A DNA stretch of 64,000 bases from Odiellus spinosus (lineage: Eukaryota; Arthropoda; Arachnida; Opiliones; Phalangiidae). The stretch's first letter is position 1. Each line of letters starts with the position of its first letter. Positions 23,717 to 35,007 of this stretch are shown in pieces. The stretch spans positions 6,149,851-6,213,850 of the forward strand of contig OY987234.1 in NCBI GenBank assembly GCA_963920705.1. Reading direction: 5' to 3'. Position numbers and translations under genes: made by a program. The notes under the pieces are model-generated. The model was not told the origin of the DNA and did no database searches. It was given only the letters and a program-made list of their open reading frames with translations.

Positions 23717-26030
23717 AAAGCAGTGAGGAGACACGCGACCGATGTACGATCCCTTCACCTCTTATCTACTTCCGTTGTTAAAGAAGGATGTTATCTATAT
23801 TGTACAGCTTTGCGCTCGTTGAATTATCTTTTTGAATCCGTCCCTAAAGCTGGTTCTCCTCCATTGGTTCTCCCTCCACGTTGTAACTCCGCGTTATTGC
23901 GAACGTTTCTCGTGGTAGAATGTCGCGTCCTCGCGTGGGTCCCCTTATTTTTTGATATGGGTGTGTGTTTTTGGTGAGTGGACCCGCTACTATATCAGCT
24001 TCCCCGTCGAGCTCATTCCCAACCCCCCTGCACCGTATTTTTTCATCAGCGAAGCCGCGACTTCTAATAGGGGTCTCGCTCTATTCCTAATAGACGACCG
24101 ACAAAAATGAAAAATAGAAATTAGACCTCAAATTTGAGAGAGAAGGAACCCTCCCAACTCCAAAAAAAAAACATAACCACTTCAAAGATGAAGAATAGTC
24201 TGTTCGCATCTAAGTTAGAATTTAGGTTTGCCATTGATTTAAAATAAATGAGAAGTTTAAGGCAGGCCCAGTTAAATCTTATTTTTCAAGTCATACTTAA
24301 TTCTGTCTAAATGGTGTTAACTTATTAAACTGAATTTCGAGTCGTGTACGCTTCTTCCTCTACTTTCTTAAGAAGATGTTTGATGGAAAGCGCGTAAATC
24401 TAGGCTTAAAATGGGTTAATTTTCCAAGTCTTACTGCCGCAGGGGAATAATTGATAAACATTTTCAAGGGAACCTGTCCAGAATTAAATAAATATTTGAA
24501 AAAAGGCTTTTTTCAAATAAATCATTAAAATGTTTGGGCCAAAGAAATCGTTCATAGTATCTTGGGTAAACCAGGGGAAAGTCATTACATAATATGAGAA
24601 CGTCTATTTATTTTCTTTATAAGTAAAAAATGTTTTGTTATCCAAGTGCGAACGGTTTCCTCGATCACTCGAAAAAAAGAAAAAGAAAAAAAAAACCTCC
24701 ACCGCACGAAGTGTTCTTTTTCTAGTCTGTCAATCCTAGGAACATGGCATTTCTATCCCTCCATCTCCCTTCTTACTTTTCCGGGCCTAAAAAAAAAGTT
24801 GCCCAAAATGACGTACGATAAGTCCACATATTGCATTCGATTTTTATCCCATTTCCCCTCTTCTTTTTTTCTTCTCCTATCCAGCATCTCTCTCTCATCC
24901 CTTAGAAGTTCTACTCTGATGTAGCAAACTGTGTCCCCTCTCGTTCGAGGAAAAAAAATCCCGAGAGCACCAGCCTCAACGTCCCCATCTTCCAATAGTT
25001 TTTTTTTTATTATTTTCACCCACTGATATTGTGAGCCCCAGTATGTGGGGGAGAAAAACTCATCCTGGTTGAGCTCCGGTGTATGGGTTACTATTTTCTA
25101 TTAGGAAAGGGTGAGACGGGCTCTTAAATCCACGTGTCGCGTCCTCGGAGGATTAGTCAACTACGGATATATATACTGTTCGTCCAGGATCTAACGTTGA
25201 ATTGATATTACGTTGAATGAGAACCGTGAATTTTTAAATCGTTCTTTCCTTCTTGAAATTCGGATTTCATTCCCGATCGAGGTAAAAATTGTAGTCGTTC
25301 TTAGACCTCTAAAAGTCTATTTTTTGATGATATACGTTACGTATAGGAGTTATATACCCTCCCTGGCGCGTTCAGTTTTTGAGAAGATGGGGTCTTCTTC
25401 TCTATTTTGGTTATATAGTATCATCCACGCGGAGTTGTTGGGGTTGCGGGGCCGAAGCGTTCCCTGGAGTGATATTAATCTGAAGAGCGGCTATATATGG
25501 CCCGTATTCAGACCCCCGTTTTCTGTTTTTTCCATTAATATTATACCGAAAGAGAACTCGGGAAAGATGAGACTCGTTTCTGGGAAAAAGGAGAAATAAC
25601 AACAATGAGAGGAAATGGTACATATTAGTTTCGACTCCATTCGGTCTTGGTTCTTGACTCCCTGGACAGATTACGTATATAGTATCAGGAGTATATAAGA
25701 ATCCCTTTTTGGTGGGAAATTTGAACGCCCCCATTTGGAAGACAACAATATTTTGCCATAGCTACTCCGTATACTCCTTGTACTCCAATATTTAGTTCGT
25801 GCGTTTGTTTTCGGAGGTTAAAAATACTTAACTTTTACGCGCCAAACGAGCATCTGCAGTCTTCTAGCAATACGAAAGCCATTGACGCGATATTTTTTCG
25901 AATTGCAACCTGGAGCAGATAGAGCAGCCCAAAGATAAAAGCTATAAGATAATCCAATTCCGCAACTCCTTTGAATAACTTTATTTGAGCAACTAAAGTA
26001 ACTTTATTTGTATTCTTATTCGCTGCTCCA
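23717..26030. other. Gene-free stretch before the BEL element
   Basis: No recognisable gene. It contains purine/pyrimidine-rich tracts (24670-24698; pyrimidine-rich 24836-24900). A 128-codon plus frame (25213-25599) and a 107-codon minus frame (25411-25734) overlap each other and neither shows a known motif. Confidence 0.4.
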
Positions 26031-26035
26031 AGTGG

Positions 26036-26615
26036 TGTCAAATCTTTTTGTAAATTTAGCCATATCTTGTATATATATATATATCTATTCCAGTAGTTAA
26101 TAACTTTTTATATATTCATGTACAAAACTATTTAAAAACTATAATATTAACCAAAAACGAAAAACCATCTCAGGAGTTCTCGGACAGGATGCGAGGGGAA
26201 GGGGCAAAATAGACAGGAAACGAGATAAAGATCTTTTAAAAGAAACCAGGCGGAGAGGCGCCGGACGGGAAGCTAGTTGAAGGCCGCCGGAAAGGTAGCC
26301 GGAAACTAGCCCCGGAAACCTTTTTACCCCCTTCCGTTTTTTTATGTATAAAACCCCTCGTAGACTTTAAAATCTTCAGAACGCTATAACTATCTGTAGG
26401 TATCGGATCGGATATAGGTGAACTCAAATAATTTCAAAAAGATAAAATTGGTACCCACAGAAACGGGTTAAAAAACTTATTTAGGCTCAACATAAAAGGA
26501 GCAAAAGTATTAGTAAAATTTAAACCGAACGTTGAGAATAAAACTTTAATATTCATAATAATCTGACTATTTAATTAAAAGTGAAAATCGGTCGAAACAT
26601 AAAACAAAATCGACA
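26036..26615 (+). repeat. 5' LTR of the BEL element
   Basis: 580 bp, starts TGTCAAATC and ends CGACA, so TGTC and GACA form a short terminal inverted repeat. A TATA-type box (TATAAAA) lies at 26347-26353 and an AATAAA signal at 26537-26542. This fits a U3 promoter followed by an R region with its polyadenylation signal. A 63-codon minus frame inside is present in both LTRs and is not a gene. Confidence 0.95.
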
Positions 26616-26616
26616 A

Positions 26617-26635
26617 TGGTGCTCGAAACCCGGGA
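26617..26635 (+). other. Primer-binding site, tRNA-Phe-like
   Basis: TGGTGCTCGAAACCCGGGA begins one base after the LTR. The TGG start complements the CCA end of a tRNA. From memory, metazoan tRNA-Phe (GAA) ends CCCGGGTTTCGGCACCA, whose complement TGGTGCCGAAACCCGGG matches here except for one extra base after TGGTGC. Another tRNA with a better match cannot be excluded. Confidence 0.6.
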
Positions 26636-26708
26636 AGGATAATCGCGGATTAAAATTTAAAAACAAATTAAATAGTTAGAAGGTTAGAATAGAGCCAAAC
26701 AAACCAAA

Positions 26709-29700
26709 ATGGCTAGCGCGGATAAAGACTTGGCGCTACAAAAATCAAAATTAGCGCGAAAAACGGTTCGCACCTCGATAACAAAACTAATAAACAATAT
26801 CGAAGCACTTCTAAAAGACAAAAGCCTGCAAGAAAATGACTTGGAGGACAACCTGGCACTTCTCGTACAAAAGGAGGACGATCTAAACAAACTAGATCAA
26901 GACGTAAAAAACAACATGGATGATCTAACGGAGCTGGAAAAGGACTTAGCGATAACAGAGGACTACAAAGACAAAATCATTATGGCAAGATCAAAAGCGC
27001 ACCGCACCCTACAAAAACTAATGGGAATGACGTCTCAAGCTTCATCCGGTAATGGATCGACAATCAGTTTAAACGGCAACGGCAACGGACAGACGTCGAA
27101 AGCCACAACAAAGCTCCCCACACTGGCGATGCAAAAATTCAACGGTGACATCACTACGTGGAACTCTTTCTGGTCGCAATTCACAGCGGCAGTAGACGAA
27201 AAAGCGGAACTATCAAAGGTAGAAAAGCTCACTTATTTGATTTCATTACTTGAGGGAGAAGCGGCAAGCGTTGTTGATAAGTCAAATTACTCTGATAAGG
27301 CATACGATGACGCATGTCAAATTTTAAAAGATAGGTTCGCTAGAGAGGATTTAATGCAATTTACTTTAATGATGAAATTATTAGATATGGAACCGGTCCA
27401 TAAAACTTCTGATTTAAAAGGATTAAGAAAATTAGTGGATTCGTGCGAATCTTACGTTAGAAGTCTGAAAAACTTAGGCGCGGATCCTAAAACAAACGGA
27501 ATGTTCCTTTGTCCAACTCTGTTAAGAATAGTTCCTAAAGAAATTAGGCACGATTATACTAAAACTAGGGTCGCCAATTCTAAGTGGGATGCCGATCATT
27601 TACTAAAATTCCTCAGAAACGATGTAGATATGAGAGAAACCACGGAAGTGCTAGGGAAAGAAATAAATAACAAAGAAATTCAAAAAGCCAACAATAAATT
27701 GTCGGGAATTAATTTCCACGAAAATAAAAGAAATAATGATTATAACAGAAATTATAATCAAGGCCATAAGGGTTCAGCGGCAGTGTTAACCACGGGCATA
27801 GTCAGGCAAGAGTCAACTATGTTCTGCATATTTTGTAAAACTCAAAATCACTCCTCTAGCAACTGTAATAAAATAAATATAGAAACCAAAAGAAACATGA
27901 TTCGAAACGAAAATAGATGTTTCAATTGTTTAAAGGGAGGGCATAGTTATAATGGGTGCCCCTCAAATTACAAGGGTTGTAAAAGATGTTACGGCTCACA
28001 TAATTTCGCAGTATGTGAAAAGAATGAGGCAAATTCGGGCCATAGGGGTCAAGGGTTCAAACAAAACCAAAACGAACCAAAAACTAATAAACAAACGGAA
28101 ACTGAACAAAACAAATCAGTTAACATAAGCACAATAGGAACCACGATTCTATTGCAAACAGCAAAAACAGCTGTAATTAATCCAAACAATCAAAATCAAA
28201 AAGCTATAGTTAGGTGCTTATTAGACCAAGGTAGTCAGGGCACATTCATAAAAGAAGAAGTTTCTAGGAAACTAAATCTACCCATTATTGGGGAAGAAAA
28301 GATCAGAATTAATACGTTTTTAAACGAAGAATCGAAAGCGCTACAATGTAGAAAAGTAGCTTTAGTTTTAGAAAATTTAAGGGAACCACATAAAACGGTT
28401 AAAATAGAAGCAATCGAAGTACCTTACGTATGCCGTAGCGTAACTTCAGTAAACGACACTGAAATAGGCCTCTTAGCTAAAACAAAGGGATTAGTATTGG
28501 CCGATGAATTTGAAACAAAAACAAATGACCCGTCTAGCATTGAATTGTTAATAGGGGCGGATTACTATTGGGATTTAGTACCAGGTAATCTTGAACGATT
28601 AGGAAAGGCCCTCATGGCCATAGAAACTAAACTGGGATGGGTAGTACAAGGACGCTCACCAATAAAAGGGGGAGAGCTAGCGAGCTACTCTATCACGTGC
28701 GCAAAAATTAGCTTAGAAGAAAGGGAAGTTACAAAAACCTTAAAATCCCTATGGGAACTAGAAACGTTAGGCATAAATAGTCAAGAAATTCCAAACAAAC
28801 AAAGGGACAATGAAATGATAGAAAATTTTGAACGGGAAACTACTTTTGAGGAGGGTAGATACATGGTGAAATTTCCATGGAAAACAGATAAAAATATTTT
28901 AACAAACAATTTCCCACTCGCAATTAAAAGATTCAAACCGCTAATTAAGAAATTTCAAATTGACCCTGTTTTCTTCGAAAAATACAAAGCCGTTATAGAG
29001 GAACAACTAGAAAAGGGGATAGTTGAGGAAGTTAAAATCGATTTTAAAATTCCAGAAAAGGAGGGGATAAATTATCTTCCACATCAAGGTGTGGTAAACG
29101 AGCAAAGAGCCACGACAAAACTTAGGGTCGTATTAGATGGCTCCGCGCATGAAGCGGGAAAACCCTCCCTAAATGATTGTTTAGAAACAGGGCCCAACTT
29201 AAACCCCGATCTCTTACTTCTACTGTTAAGATTTAGGATAAAAAGAATTGCCATAGTGGCTGATATTGAGAAAGCCTTTTTGCAGGTAGGACTAGAAAAA
29301 GGGGAACGGGACGCAGTTAGATTTCTTTGGGTAAAAGAAAACGATGGAAAAATAGAACCAAATCAATTTAGAATATTGAGGATGACCCGTGTTCCATTTG
29401 GAGTATCTTCTAGTCCCTATTTGCTAGCCGTAACAATAAAAACACATTTAAAGGCTTACGAAAATAGTAACCCCATGGTCTTCGAAATAATGAACCGAGA
29501 TCTATACTATGATGACTTAGTAACGGGAGTTGACAACGTAAAACAGGGTATAGAAGTAGCGGAACAGAGCAAAGAAATATTAAGAAATGCCGGGATGATT
29601 TTAAGGAAGTGGAAATCAAATTCCAACGAGTTAAAACAAATTTTGGGAATAGAAAACGAAAACGAAGCACAAAAACAGCTGATAGAAAAACACTTAAACC

Positions 29701-32147
29701 ACGAACAAGAAAAGGTTTTGGGAATTAATTGGAACACTAATAAAGATACTTTCACTTATGATCTTACAAATTTAATCGAGTTTTTAAGCAATGTTAAGAA
29801 AACAAAAAGGTGTCTATTGTCAGCATTAGCCCAAATATTCGATCCAATGGGGGTTCTGGGTCCCTTTACGGTAAGGGCCAAAATGTTATTTCAAGAAACA
29901 TGGGAAATATCAAACGAAAAGGAAACAAAATTAGATTGGGATGATGAGCTTCCCCCCAAAATAGGAAAAGAATTTGGGAAGTGGTGTCAAGAAATGACCG
30001 AATTAAATAAAATAGAAATCCCCAGATATTATCTTTATGATTTAAAGGGAGAAATTAAAAAGCAAGAATTACATTGTTTTACGGATGCCAGTATGAAGGC
30101 ATTCGCGGCAGTCCTATATCTAAGAACAGAAAGCGTAGAGGGACAAATACACACACGCCTAATAACGGCAAAAACCAGGGTAGCACCCTTGAAAAACAAA
30201 TTAACAATCACTAAACTAGAATTAACGGGGTGCTTAATTGGAGCACGCTTGGTTAATTATGTAAAAAACATCTTTGAAAACCCCGAAATAGAGGTAACCT
30301 ATTGGACAGATTCTTCAGTGGCTTTAGGATGGATAAAATCAAACGCGAAAGAATGGAAACCATTCGTTTCAAATAGAGTAAACGACATTCAAAATATTTC
30401 AAACAAACTTCAATGGAAACATTGCCCGGGGAATTTAAACGCTGCCGATTTACCCACTAGGGGGTTAAAAGCTTCAGAGCTAATTCTAAATAAAGTTTGG
30501 TGGGAAGGTCCATCCTTTTTAAGAAAACCTTCGTCTGAATGGCCGAGGGGGAATCCTAGCATAGCGGGATACGAAAATGAAATAGATAGTGAAAGGAGGA
30601 AAATGGTATTGTTAGTTAAACCGGAAACGATATTAGGCATACAACAAATAATCGACCTAAAAAAGCACAGCTCGCTAACCAAAGTAATTAGGATAACGGC
30701 CTACTTGCTAAGATTTATAAACGGGTGTAGAAAAATTAAAATAGAAAAGGGTAACCTAAATTCTGAGGAATTAAATAAAGCAGAAAAACAATGGGTAACG
30801 GACATTCAGTCTGAAGACTATTACGTGGAAATTCAAACGTTAAAACAAGGGAACAAAGTCTCGGAAAAATCCAAAATTAAAACGCTAAATCCTTTCTTAG
30901 ACCAAGAAAACATTTTAAGAGTAGGAGGCAGACTAGAAGAAGCTAATTTAAATTATAATCAAAAACACCCAATAATTTTAAACAAATCACAACGCTTGTC
31001 AACACTCCTGATACGAAGGAGTCATATAAGAATGCTTCACTCCGGCGTGACTAGTACGATCACGGATTTAAGAGAATCCTATTGGATTACTTCTGGTCGT
31101 CAATTAACAAAAACGCTACTGAAAAAATGCATTGTTTGCAACAAAATAAATGCTAAAGCCGGAAAAGTTCAAATCGCCCAGCTACCAAAATCTAGAATTA
31201 TAGAAACGCCACCGTTCGAAACTATAGGCTTAGATTTCGCGGGGCCACTTTTGATAAGAACCGAAAAGAAAAAAATTATGAAAAAAGTATACATTCTACT
31301 AATAACTTGCGCGGTAACGCGAGCCGTCCACCTTGAATTAGTAGAATCAATGAACACCGAACAATTCTTATTAGCGATGACGCGCTTTATATCAAGGCGC
31401 GGGCTACCAAGAATCGTCTACAGCGACAACGCTAAAACTTTTAAAAGAGCCGAAGCCGATTACAAAGACATTTGGCGCAACTTAAACGCTGGCGAAATTC
31501 AAAATTACTACGGAAACGAAGGTATCACGTGGCGATACATAGCCGACAGAGCTAGTTGGTGGGGCGGAATGTACGAGAGATTAGTAGGCGTAGTTAAAAA
31601 ATCGCTAAAAAAGGTTCTTGGAACCGCAGCATTAACGTTTTCTGAAATGGAAACGGTATTAACTCAAACAGAAGCCGTAGTGAACTCGAGACCAATCACA
31701 TTCGTTTATAACGAACCTAATGAACCGAGTCCACTAACACCCGCTCACTTCTTAATTGGGCGTAGATTAAAAACTCTACCAAATAGACGCGTTAAAGAAA
31801 ACGAGACAATCAGTAGCTCTCGTAAAGATCAAATAATTCGATGGAGTTATAGACAAAAAATAATGAATCAAATGTGGAAAAGATGGCGAACAGATTATTT
31901 AATGAATCTAAGATCGGCACACCACATTGACCAAATAATAAAAACTGACTCGGTATTCAAAACCGGAGACGTGGTCATGGTGCATGACGACAAGTTGCCG
32001 AGGCAAACTTGGAACATCGGAGTTGTTACGCAACCACAGCCAGGTCGCGATGGTCGCGTACGCTCTTGTTTAATAAAAATCGCGAATGGAAACGTCATAC
32101 GACGTCCGGTACAACTTTTATATTTATTGGAGTTGCCGGAACCCTAA
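26709..32147 (+). CDS. Gag-Pol polyprotein of the BEL/Pao element
   Basis: One 1812-codon frame encodes all functions in the BEL order. Residues 1-110 are charged and probably coiled-coil. A DUF1759-type Gag region spans about 135-330 (FNGD, FWSQF motifs). Three CCHC knuckles lie at 373-436. A DUF1758/A17-type aspartic protease follows with LLDQGSQ (D506). The reverse transcriptase runs about 780-1000 with YYDD (D935, D936), then RNase H from TDAS (D1126), the integrase zinc finger from H1439, the catalytic core D1509, D1573, E1623, and a C-terminal DUF5641-like domain from about 1708. The length is typical of the family. ATG 26709 is chosen because it sits 93 bp after the LTR in a good context (AAAATGG). 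No stop or frameshift interrupts it. Transcription should start in the 5' LTR. Confidence 0.96.
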   Translation: MASADKDLALQKSKLARKTVRTSITKLINNIEALLKDKSLQENDLEDNLALLVQKEDDLNKLDQDVKNNMDDLTELEKDLAITEDYKDKIIMARSKAHRTLQKLMGMTSQASSGNGSTISLNGNGNGQTSKATTKLPTLAMQKFNGDITTWNSFWSQFTAAVDEKAELSKVEKLTYLISLLEGEAASVVDKSNYSDKAYDDACQILKDRFAREDLMQFTLMMKLLDMEPVHKTSDLKGLRKLVDSCESYVRSLKNLGADPKTNGMFLCPTLLRIVPKEIRHDYTKTRVANSKWDADHLLKFLRNDVDMRETTEVLGKEINNKEIQKANNKLSGINFHENKRNNDYNRNYNQGHKGSAAVLTTGIVRQESTMFCIFCKTQNHSSSNCNKINIETKRNMIRNENRCFNCLKGGHSYNGCPSNYKGCKRCYGSHNFAVCEKNEANSGHRGQGFKQNQNEPKTNKQTETEQNKSVNISTIGTTILLQTAKTAVINPNNQNQKAIVRCLLDQGSQGTFIKEEVSRKLNLPIIGEEKIRINTFLNEESKALQCRKVALVLENLREPHKTVKIEAIEVPYVCRSVTSVNDTEIGLLAKTKGLVLADEFETKTNDPSSIELLIGADYYWDLVPGNLERLGKALMAIETKLGWVVQGRSPIKGGELASYSITCAKISLEEREVTKTLKSLWELETLGINSQEIPNKQRDNEMIENFERETTFEEGRYMVKFPWKTDKNILTNNFPLAIKRFKPLIKKFQIDPVFFEKYKAVIEEQLEKGIVEEVKIDFKIPEKEGINYLPHQGVVNEQRATTKLRVVLDGSAHEAGKPSLNDCLETGPNLNPDLLLLLLRFRIKRIAIVADIEKAFLQVGLEKGERDAVRFLWVKENDGKIEPNQFRILRMTRVPFGVSSSPYLLAVTIKTHLKAYENSNPMVFEIMNRDLYYDDLVTGVDNVKQGIEVAEQSKEILRNAGMILRKWKSNSNELKQILGIENENEAQKQLIEKHLNHEQEKVLGINWNTNKDTFTYDLTNLIEFLSNVKKTKRCLLSALAQIFDPMGVLGPFTVRAKMLFQETWEISNEKETKLDWDDELPPKIGKEFGKWCQEMTELNKIEIPRYYLYDLKGEIKKQELHCFTDASMKAFAAVLYLRTESVEGQIHTRLITAKTRVAPLKNKLTITKLELTGCLIGARLVNYVKNIFENPEIEVTYWTDSSVALGWIKSNAKEWKPFVSNRVNDIQNISNKLQWKHCPGNLNAADLPTRGLKASELILNKVWWEGPSFLRKPSSEWPRGNPSIAGYENEIDSERRKMVLLVKPETILGIQQIIDLKKHSSLTKVIRITAYLLRFINGCRKIKIEKGNLNSEELNKAEKQWVTDIQSEDYYVEIQTLKQGNKVSEKSKIKTLNPFLDQENILRVGGRLEEANLNYNQKHPIILNKSQRLSTLLIRRSHIRMLHSGVTSTITDLRESYWITSGRQLTKTLLKKCIVCNKINAKAGKVQIAQLPKSRIIETPPFETIGLDFAGPLLIRTEKKKIMKKVYILLITCAVTRAVHLELVESMNTEQFLLAMTRFISRRGLPRIVYSDNAKTFKRAEADYKDIWRNLNAGEIQNYYGNEGITWRYIADRASWWGGMYERLVGVVKKSLKKVLGTAALTFSEMETVLTQTEAVVNSRPITFVYNEPNEPSPLTPAHFLIGRRLKTLPNRRVKENETISSSRKDQIIRWSYRQKIMNQMWKRWRTDYLMNLRSAHHIDQIIKTDSVFKTGDVVMVHDDKLPRQTWNIGVVTQPQPGRDGRVRSCLIKIANGNVIRRPVQLLYLLELPEP

Positions 32148-32257
32148 TCTAATCAAATGTAATTAATAAGATCAAAACTTGTAAATCCTGTATAATATTA
32201 TTACTAACTGTTAATTTGAAAATGCTCTGTATAAATTGATATTACCCTCGCATTTGC

Positions 32258-32264
32258 GGGGGAG
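32258..32264 (+). other. Polypurine tract of the BEL element
   Basis: GGGGGAG directly abuts the TGTC start of the 3' LTR, the position used to prime plus-strand synthesis. Confidence 0.75.
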
Positions 32265-32844
32265 TGTCAAATCTTTTTGTAAATTTAGCCATATCTTGTA
32301 TATATATATATATCTATTCCAGTAGTTAATAACTTTTTATATATTCATGTACAAAACTATTTAAAAACTATAATATTAACCAAAAACGAAAAACCATCTC
32401 AGGAGTTCTCGGACAGGATGCGAGGGGAAGGGGCAAAATAGACAGGAAACGAGATAAAGATCTTTTAAAAGAAACCAGGCGGAGAGGCGCCGGACGGGAA
32501 GCTAGTTGAAGGCCGCCGGAAAGGTAGCCGGAAACTAGCCCCGGAAACCTTTTTACCCCCTTCCGTTTTTTTATGTATAAAACCCCTCGTAGACTTTAAA
32601 ATCTTCAGAACGCTATAACTATCTGTAGGTATCGGATCGGATATAGGTGAACTCAAATAATTTCAAAAAGATAAAATTGGTACCCACAGAAACGGGTTAA
32701 AAAACTTATTTAGGCTCAACATAAAAGGAGCAAAAGTATTAGTAAAATTTAAACCGAACGTTGAGAATAAAACTTTAATATTCATAATAATCTGACTATT
32801 TAATTAAAAGTGAAAATCGGTCGAAACATAAAACAAAATCGACA
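32265..32844 (+). repeat. 3' LTR of the BEL element
   Basis: 580 bp, the same length as the 5' LTR, with no difference found by eye, including the same number of AT units in the internal (AT)7 run. It would supply the AATAAA signal for 3'-end formation of the element RNA. Confidence 0.95.
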
Positions 32845-32849
32845 AGTGG

Positions 32850-33605
32850 AGTTGGAATTGACTGCAATTTATCCCTATAAATGGCGTTTAGTATCGCGTA
32901 TTAACCGGCCTCATCTCGTATCATGTTTAAAAATTATTTTGTCGAAGGATTACGCGCATTTTGAAAGGAAAATATATCGACGAAAAAAAATACTGGATTT
33001 TATTCAGCCTTTAAAACTCGGTGGTTTTTCTATGGAAATTCTGATGGTTTCTAAGCTGATGTAACAACTAATATAGTCCGATTCAGTTTGTTTTCCTTTA
33101 CTAAACAGTCTTAACCTTCTTCCCATCCGAATTTAAGGTTTTGTTTCTGAGATTCGAATGGTGGCTATAGCTTGTACGGGTTGAAACCTCAAACTGGGTG
33201 TGTATGAACATCTTTTGGAGGAGGAGAAACAAAATGTTTATCTCTTTTCCGGAAAGATCGCGTTCTCTCTCGCTGTTTCTCTCTCTTAAAGATGCTCCTT
33301 CCCTTGGAAGTCTTATCTTTCTCTCCTCTTTGAGACGTACATACGTTAGATGGAATATTTTTGCCCCGCATAATCCGTGGATGGGGCGAGGAGGGGTGGC
33401 TTCCTTCTTCAGCCAGCTCTATTCTACGAGATCGGGTTCGTCCCTCGCCGTTCATCACGCGATGAAAGCTGTAAAAGGCTATAACAGTCCAGAGACACGC
33501 CGCGGATCTTTTGTTTTTAGGAATTATTTAGCTAAGTGCTTTTTTTTTTTTTTGGGCCCACTGCTATGATTAATTGTTTTGGCTTCTTCCATTATGAGCT
33601 GGGTT

Positions 33606-33636
<31 letters not shown>

Positions 33637-33997
33637 CACTCACTCTATCTAGTCGACTTCCGGTTTTTCAAGGGGATGGGGACCAAAATCAACTCCCTAA
33701 GGATGCGGGTTAGCTATAAACCTAATAATTCATTTCAGTGATGGAATACCTATATATAGAAGGAACGTTTCTAAATGAGTTTCTTCGAGGCTATGATCCT
33801 CTCTATAATAAAACGCGTACGTATACTTGAAGATATACCATCCAGGCGGGATTATCCATAGGAACGTCATTGTTTATATTTCCACCTCTCTAGCTTTTAG
33901 CGAAAATTTCGAAATTTCAGACCGACGTAACGGACACCGTGGCGCCACGTAGTGAGGCAAGCGGATAGCTTAATTGTATTTTATTCATAGGGAGCGT
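32850..33997. other. Gene-free stretch with poly(T) runs
   Basis: No gene recognised. T14 ends at 33553 and T29 lies at 33608-33636. A 123-codon plus frame (33198-33569) and an 89-codon minus frame overlap in a pyrimidine-rich area; neither has known motifs. Confidence 0.4.
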
Positions 33998-34390
33998 TCT
34001 TGAGAATGCAATCCAACCACAAGTTATTTTTTATCAATTAATTATTGTTATAAATAGGCCCTAATCCACTAGTGAAAAAATTTACTAACAAATGTTAAAC
34101 AAGAAATAAATTTTAAACTTAAAATAGGCTTAGCGGAATTCATGGAGATCCTGATTTCCTCGATTGTAAGTCTCGTGAACGACGGACCTTTGCTCATTGG
34201 TCGGTAGACTTTACACGGAGGCAATTCAGGATCGCCATGAATATCGCTAAGCCTATTTTCCGGATAAGTTTTAAATTATTTCTAGTTTAATATTTGTTTT
34301 GTAAACTTTTTCTTGGTGGATTAGGCCTATTTAAACGATAAGGAAATCGATAAAAAAATCACTTGTTATTAGGTTGCATTATCCCTTTAA
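33998..34390. mobile_element. TTAA-flanked foldback MITE, family 1, copy A
   Basis: About 393 bp, inverted-repeat along almost its whole length. The right end reads, inversely, TTAAAGGGATAATGCAACCT; the left end is decayed (TTGAGAATGCAATCC). Both arms carry ATAGGCCTAATCCAC and AATAGGCTTAGCG in order, and the middle repeats CCAATGAGCAAAGG in inverse form. Related copies lie at 46880-47178 and 48714-49154. Non-coding. Confidence 0.75.
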
Positions 34391-34930
34391 TGGCTGACGA
34401 CTCTCGCTTGGATTTGTACAAGCGCACCCTTGTTTGGGGATTTAAACGTTATCAGGGCTGCAAGAGATCCTTTAATTCCTATAAAATCCTATATTTTTGA
34501 AAATGTCTTGAATAATTCTATAATTCTACTAATAGTCCTATAATATCCGATATTTTTGGACTTCATCTGTAAATTGCTAGAACCATGAGGCAAACAAATT
34601 CGAGTGTTTATATTCCCTTTAAACTATTAACATTTTATTAAGCTAGTCCATGAGTGTGTAGTAACTCTTTAGGCTTAATTTTATTAAAATGAAAAAGTAA
34701 TTAGAGGCGAAAATTATTAAAATTTACTCTGACTAGTTTTTGTACCATTTTTCCTTTAATTACGGTCTAAAACTATAGTGAAATATAATGTTTAACTGTC
34801 CTATCTTTTCTATTTGGAAACATAACAATATAACATGTCACAATTTATATTTTAATTTGTGTACTTTATATTGTCCCGACAACCACACATTATAGGCTAT
34901 GCCTCTGTGGTCCCGAATTTTCCAAACCTT
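34391..34930. other. Gene-free stretch
   Basis: AT-rich, no recognisable gene or repeat boundary. Confidence 0.4.
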
Positions 34931-34934
34931 TATA

Positions 34935-35007
34935 GAACATTCCAGCCCTTTCCAGAATATTCTAGACCTCTCCAGACTTTTCTGGAACCTTCTAGAACAT
35001 TCTGGAA
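34935..35007 (+). promoter_or_regulatory. Heat-shock-element-like array of TTC/GAA pentamers
   Basis: At 34980-35007 TTC and GAA alternate six times at exact 5-bp steps (starts 34980, 34985, 34990, 34995, 35000, 35005), a perfect extended heat-shock-factor site. Further GAA/TTC units in the same 5-bp phase start at 34935, 34940, 34950, 34955 and 34960. The surrounding sequence (CCAGCCCTTTCCAGAAT, GACCTCTCCAG) matches the 29/30-bp minisatellite at 55.1-55.7 kb, so this may be a decayed minisatellite and not a promoter. No gene is recognised beside it. Confidence 0.4.

Larger units (their letters stand above)
26031..32849 (+). mobile_element. Complete BEL/Pao LTR retrotransposon with target duplications
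   Basis: The element proper is 26036-32844 (6809 bp). It has two 580-bp LTRs that look identical by eye, a primer-binding site, one uninterrupted gag-pol frame and a purine tract. AGTGG occurs directly outside both ends (26031-26035 and 32845-32849), the 5-bp target duplication expected for the family. Identical LTRs and an intact frame mean a recent insertion, since both LTRs are copied from one template at insertion and then diverge. All parts needed for autonomous movement appear present. Confidence 0.95.

Noticed and set aside
26236-26427. 63-codon minus frame repeated at 32465-32656
   Set aside because: Identical because it lies inside the two BEL LTRs; antisense to the LTR promoter, no motif.
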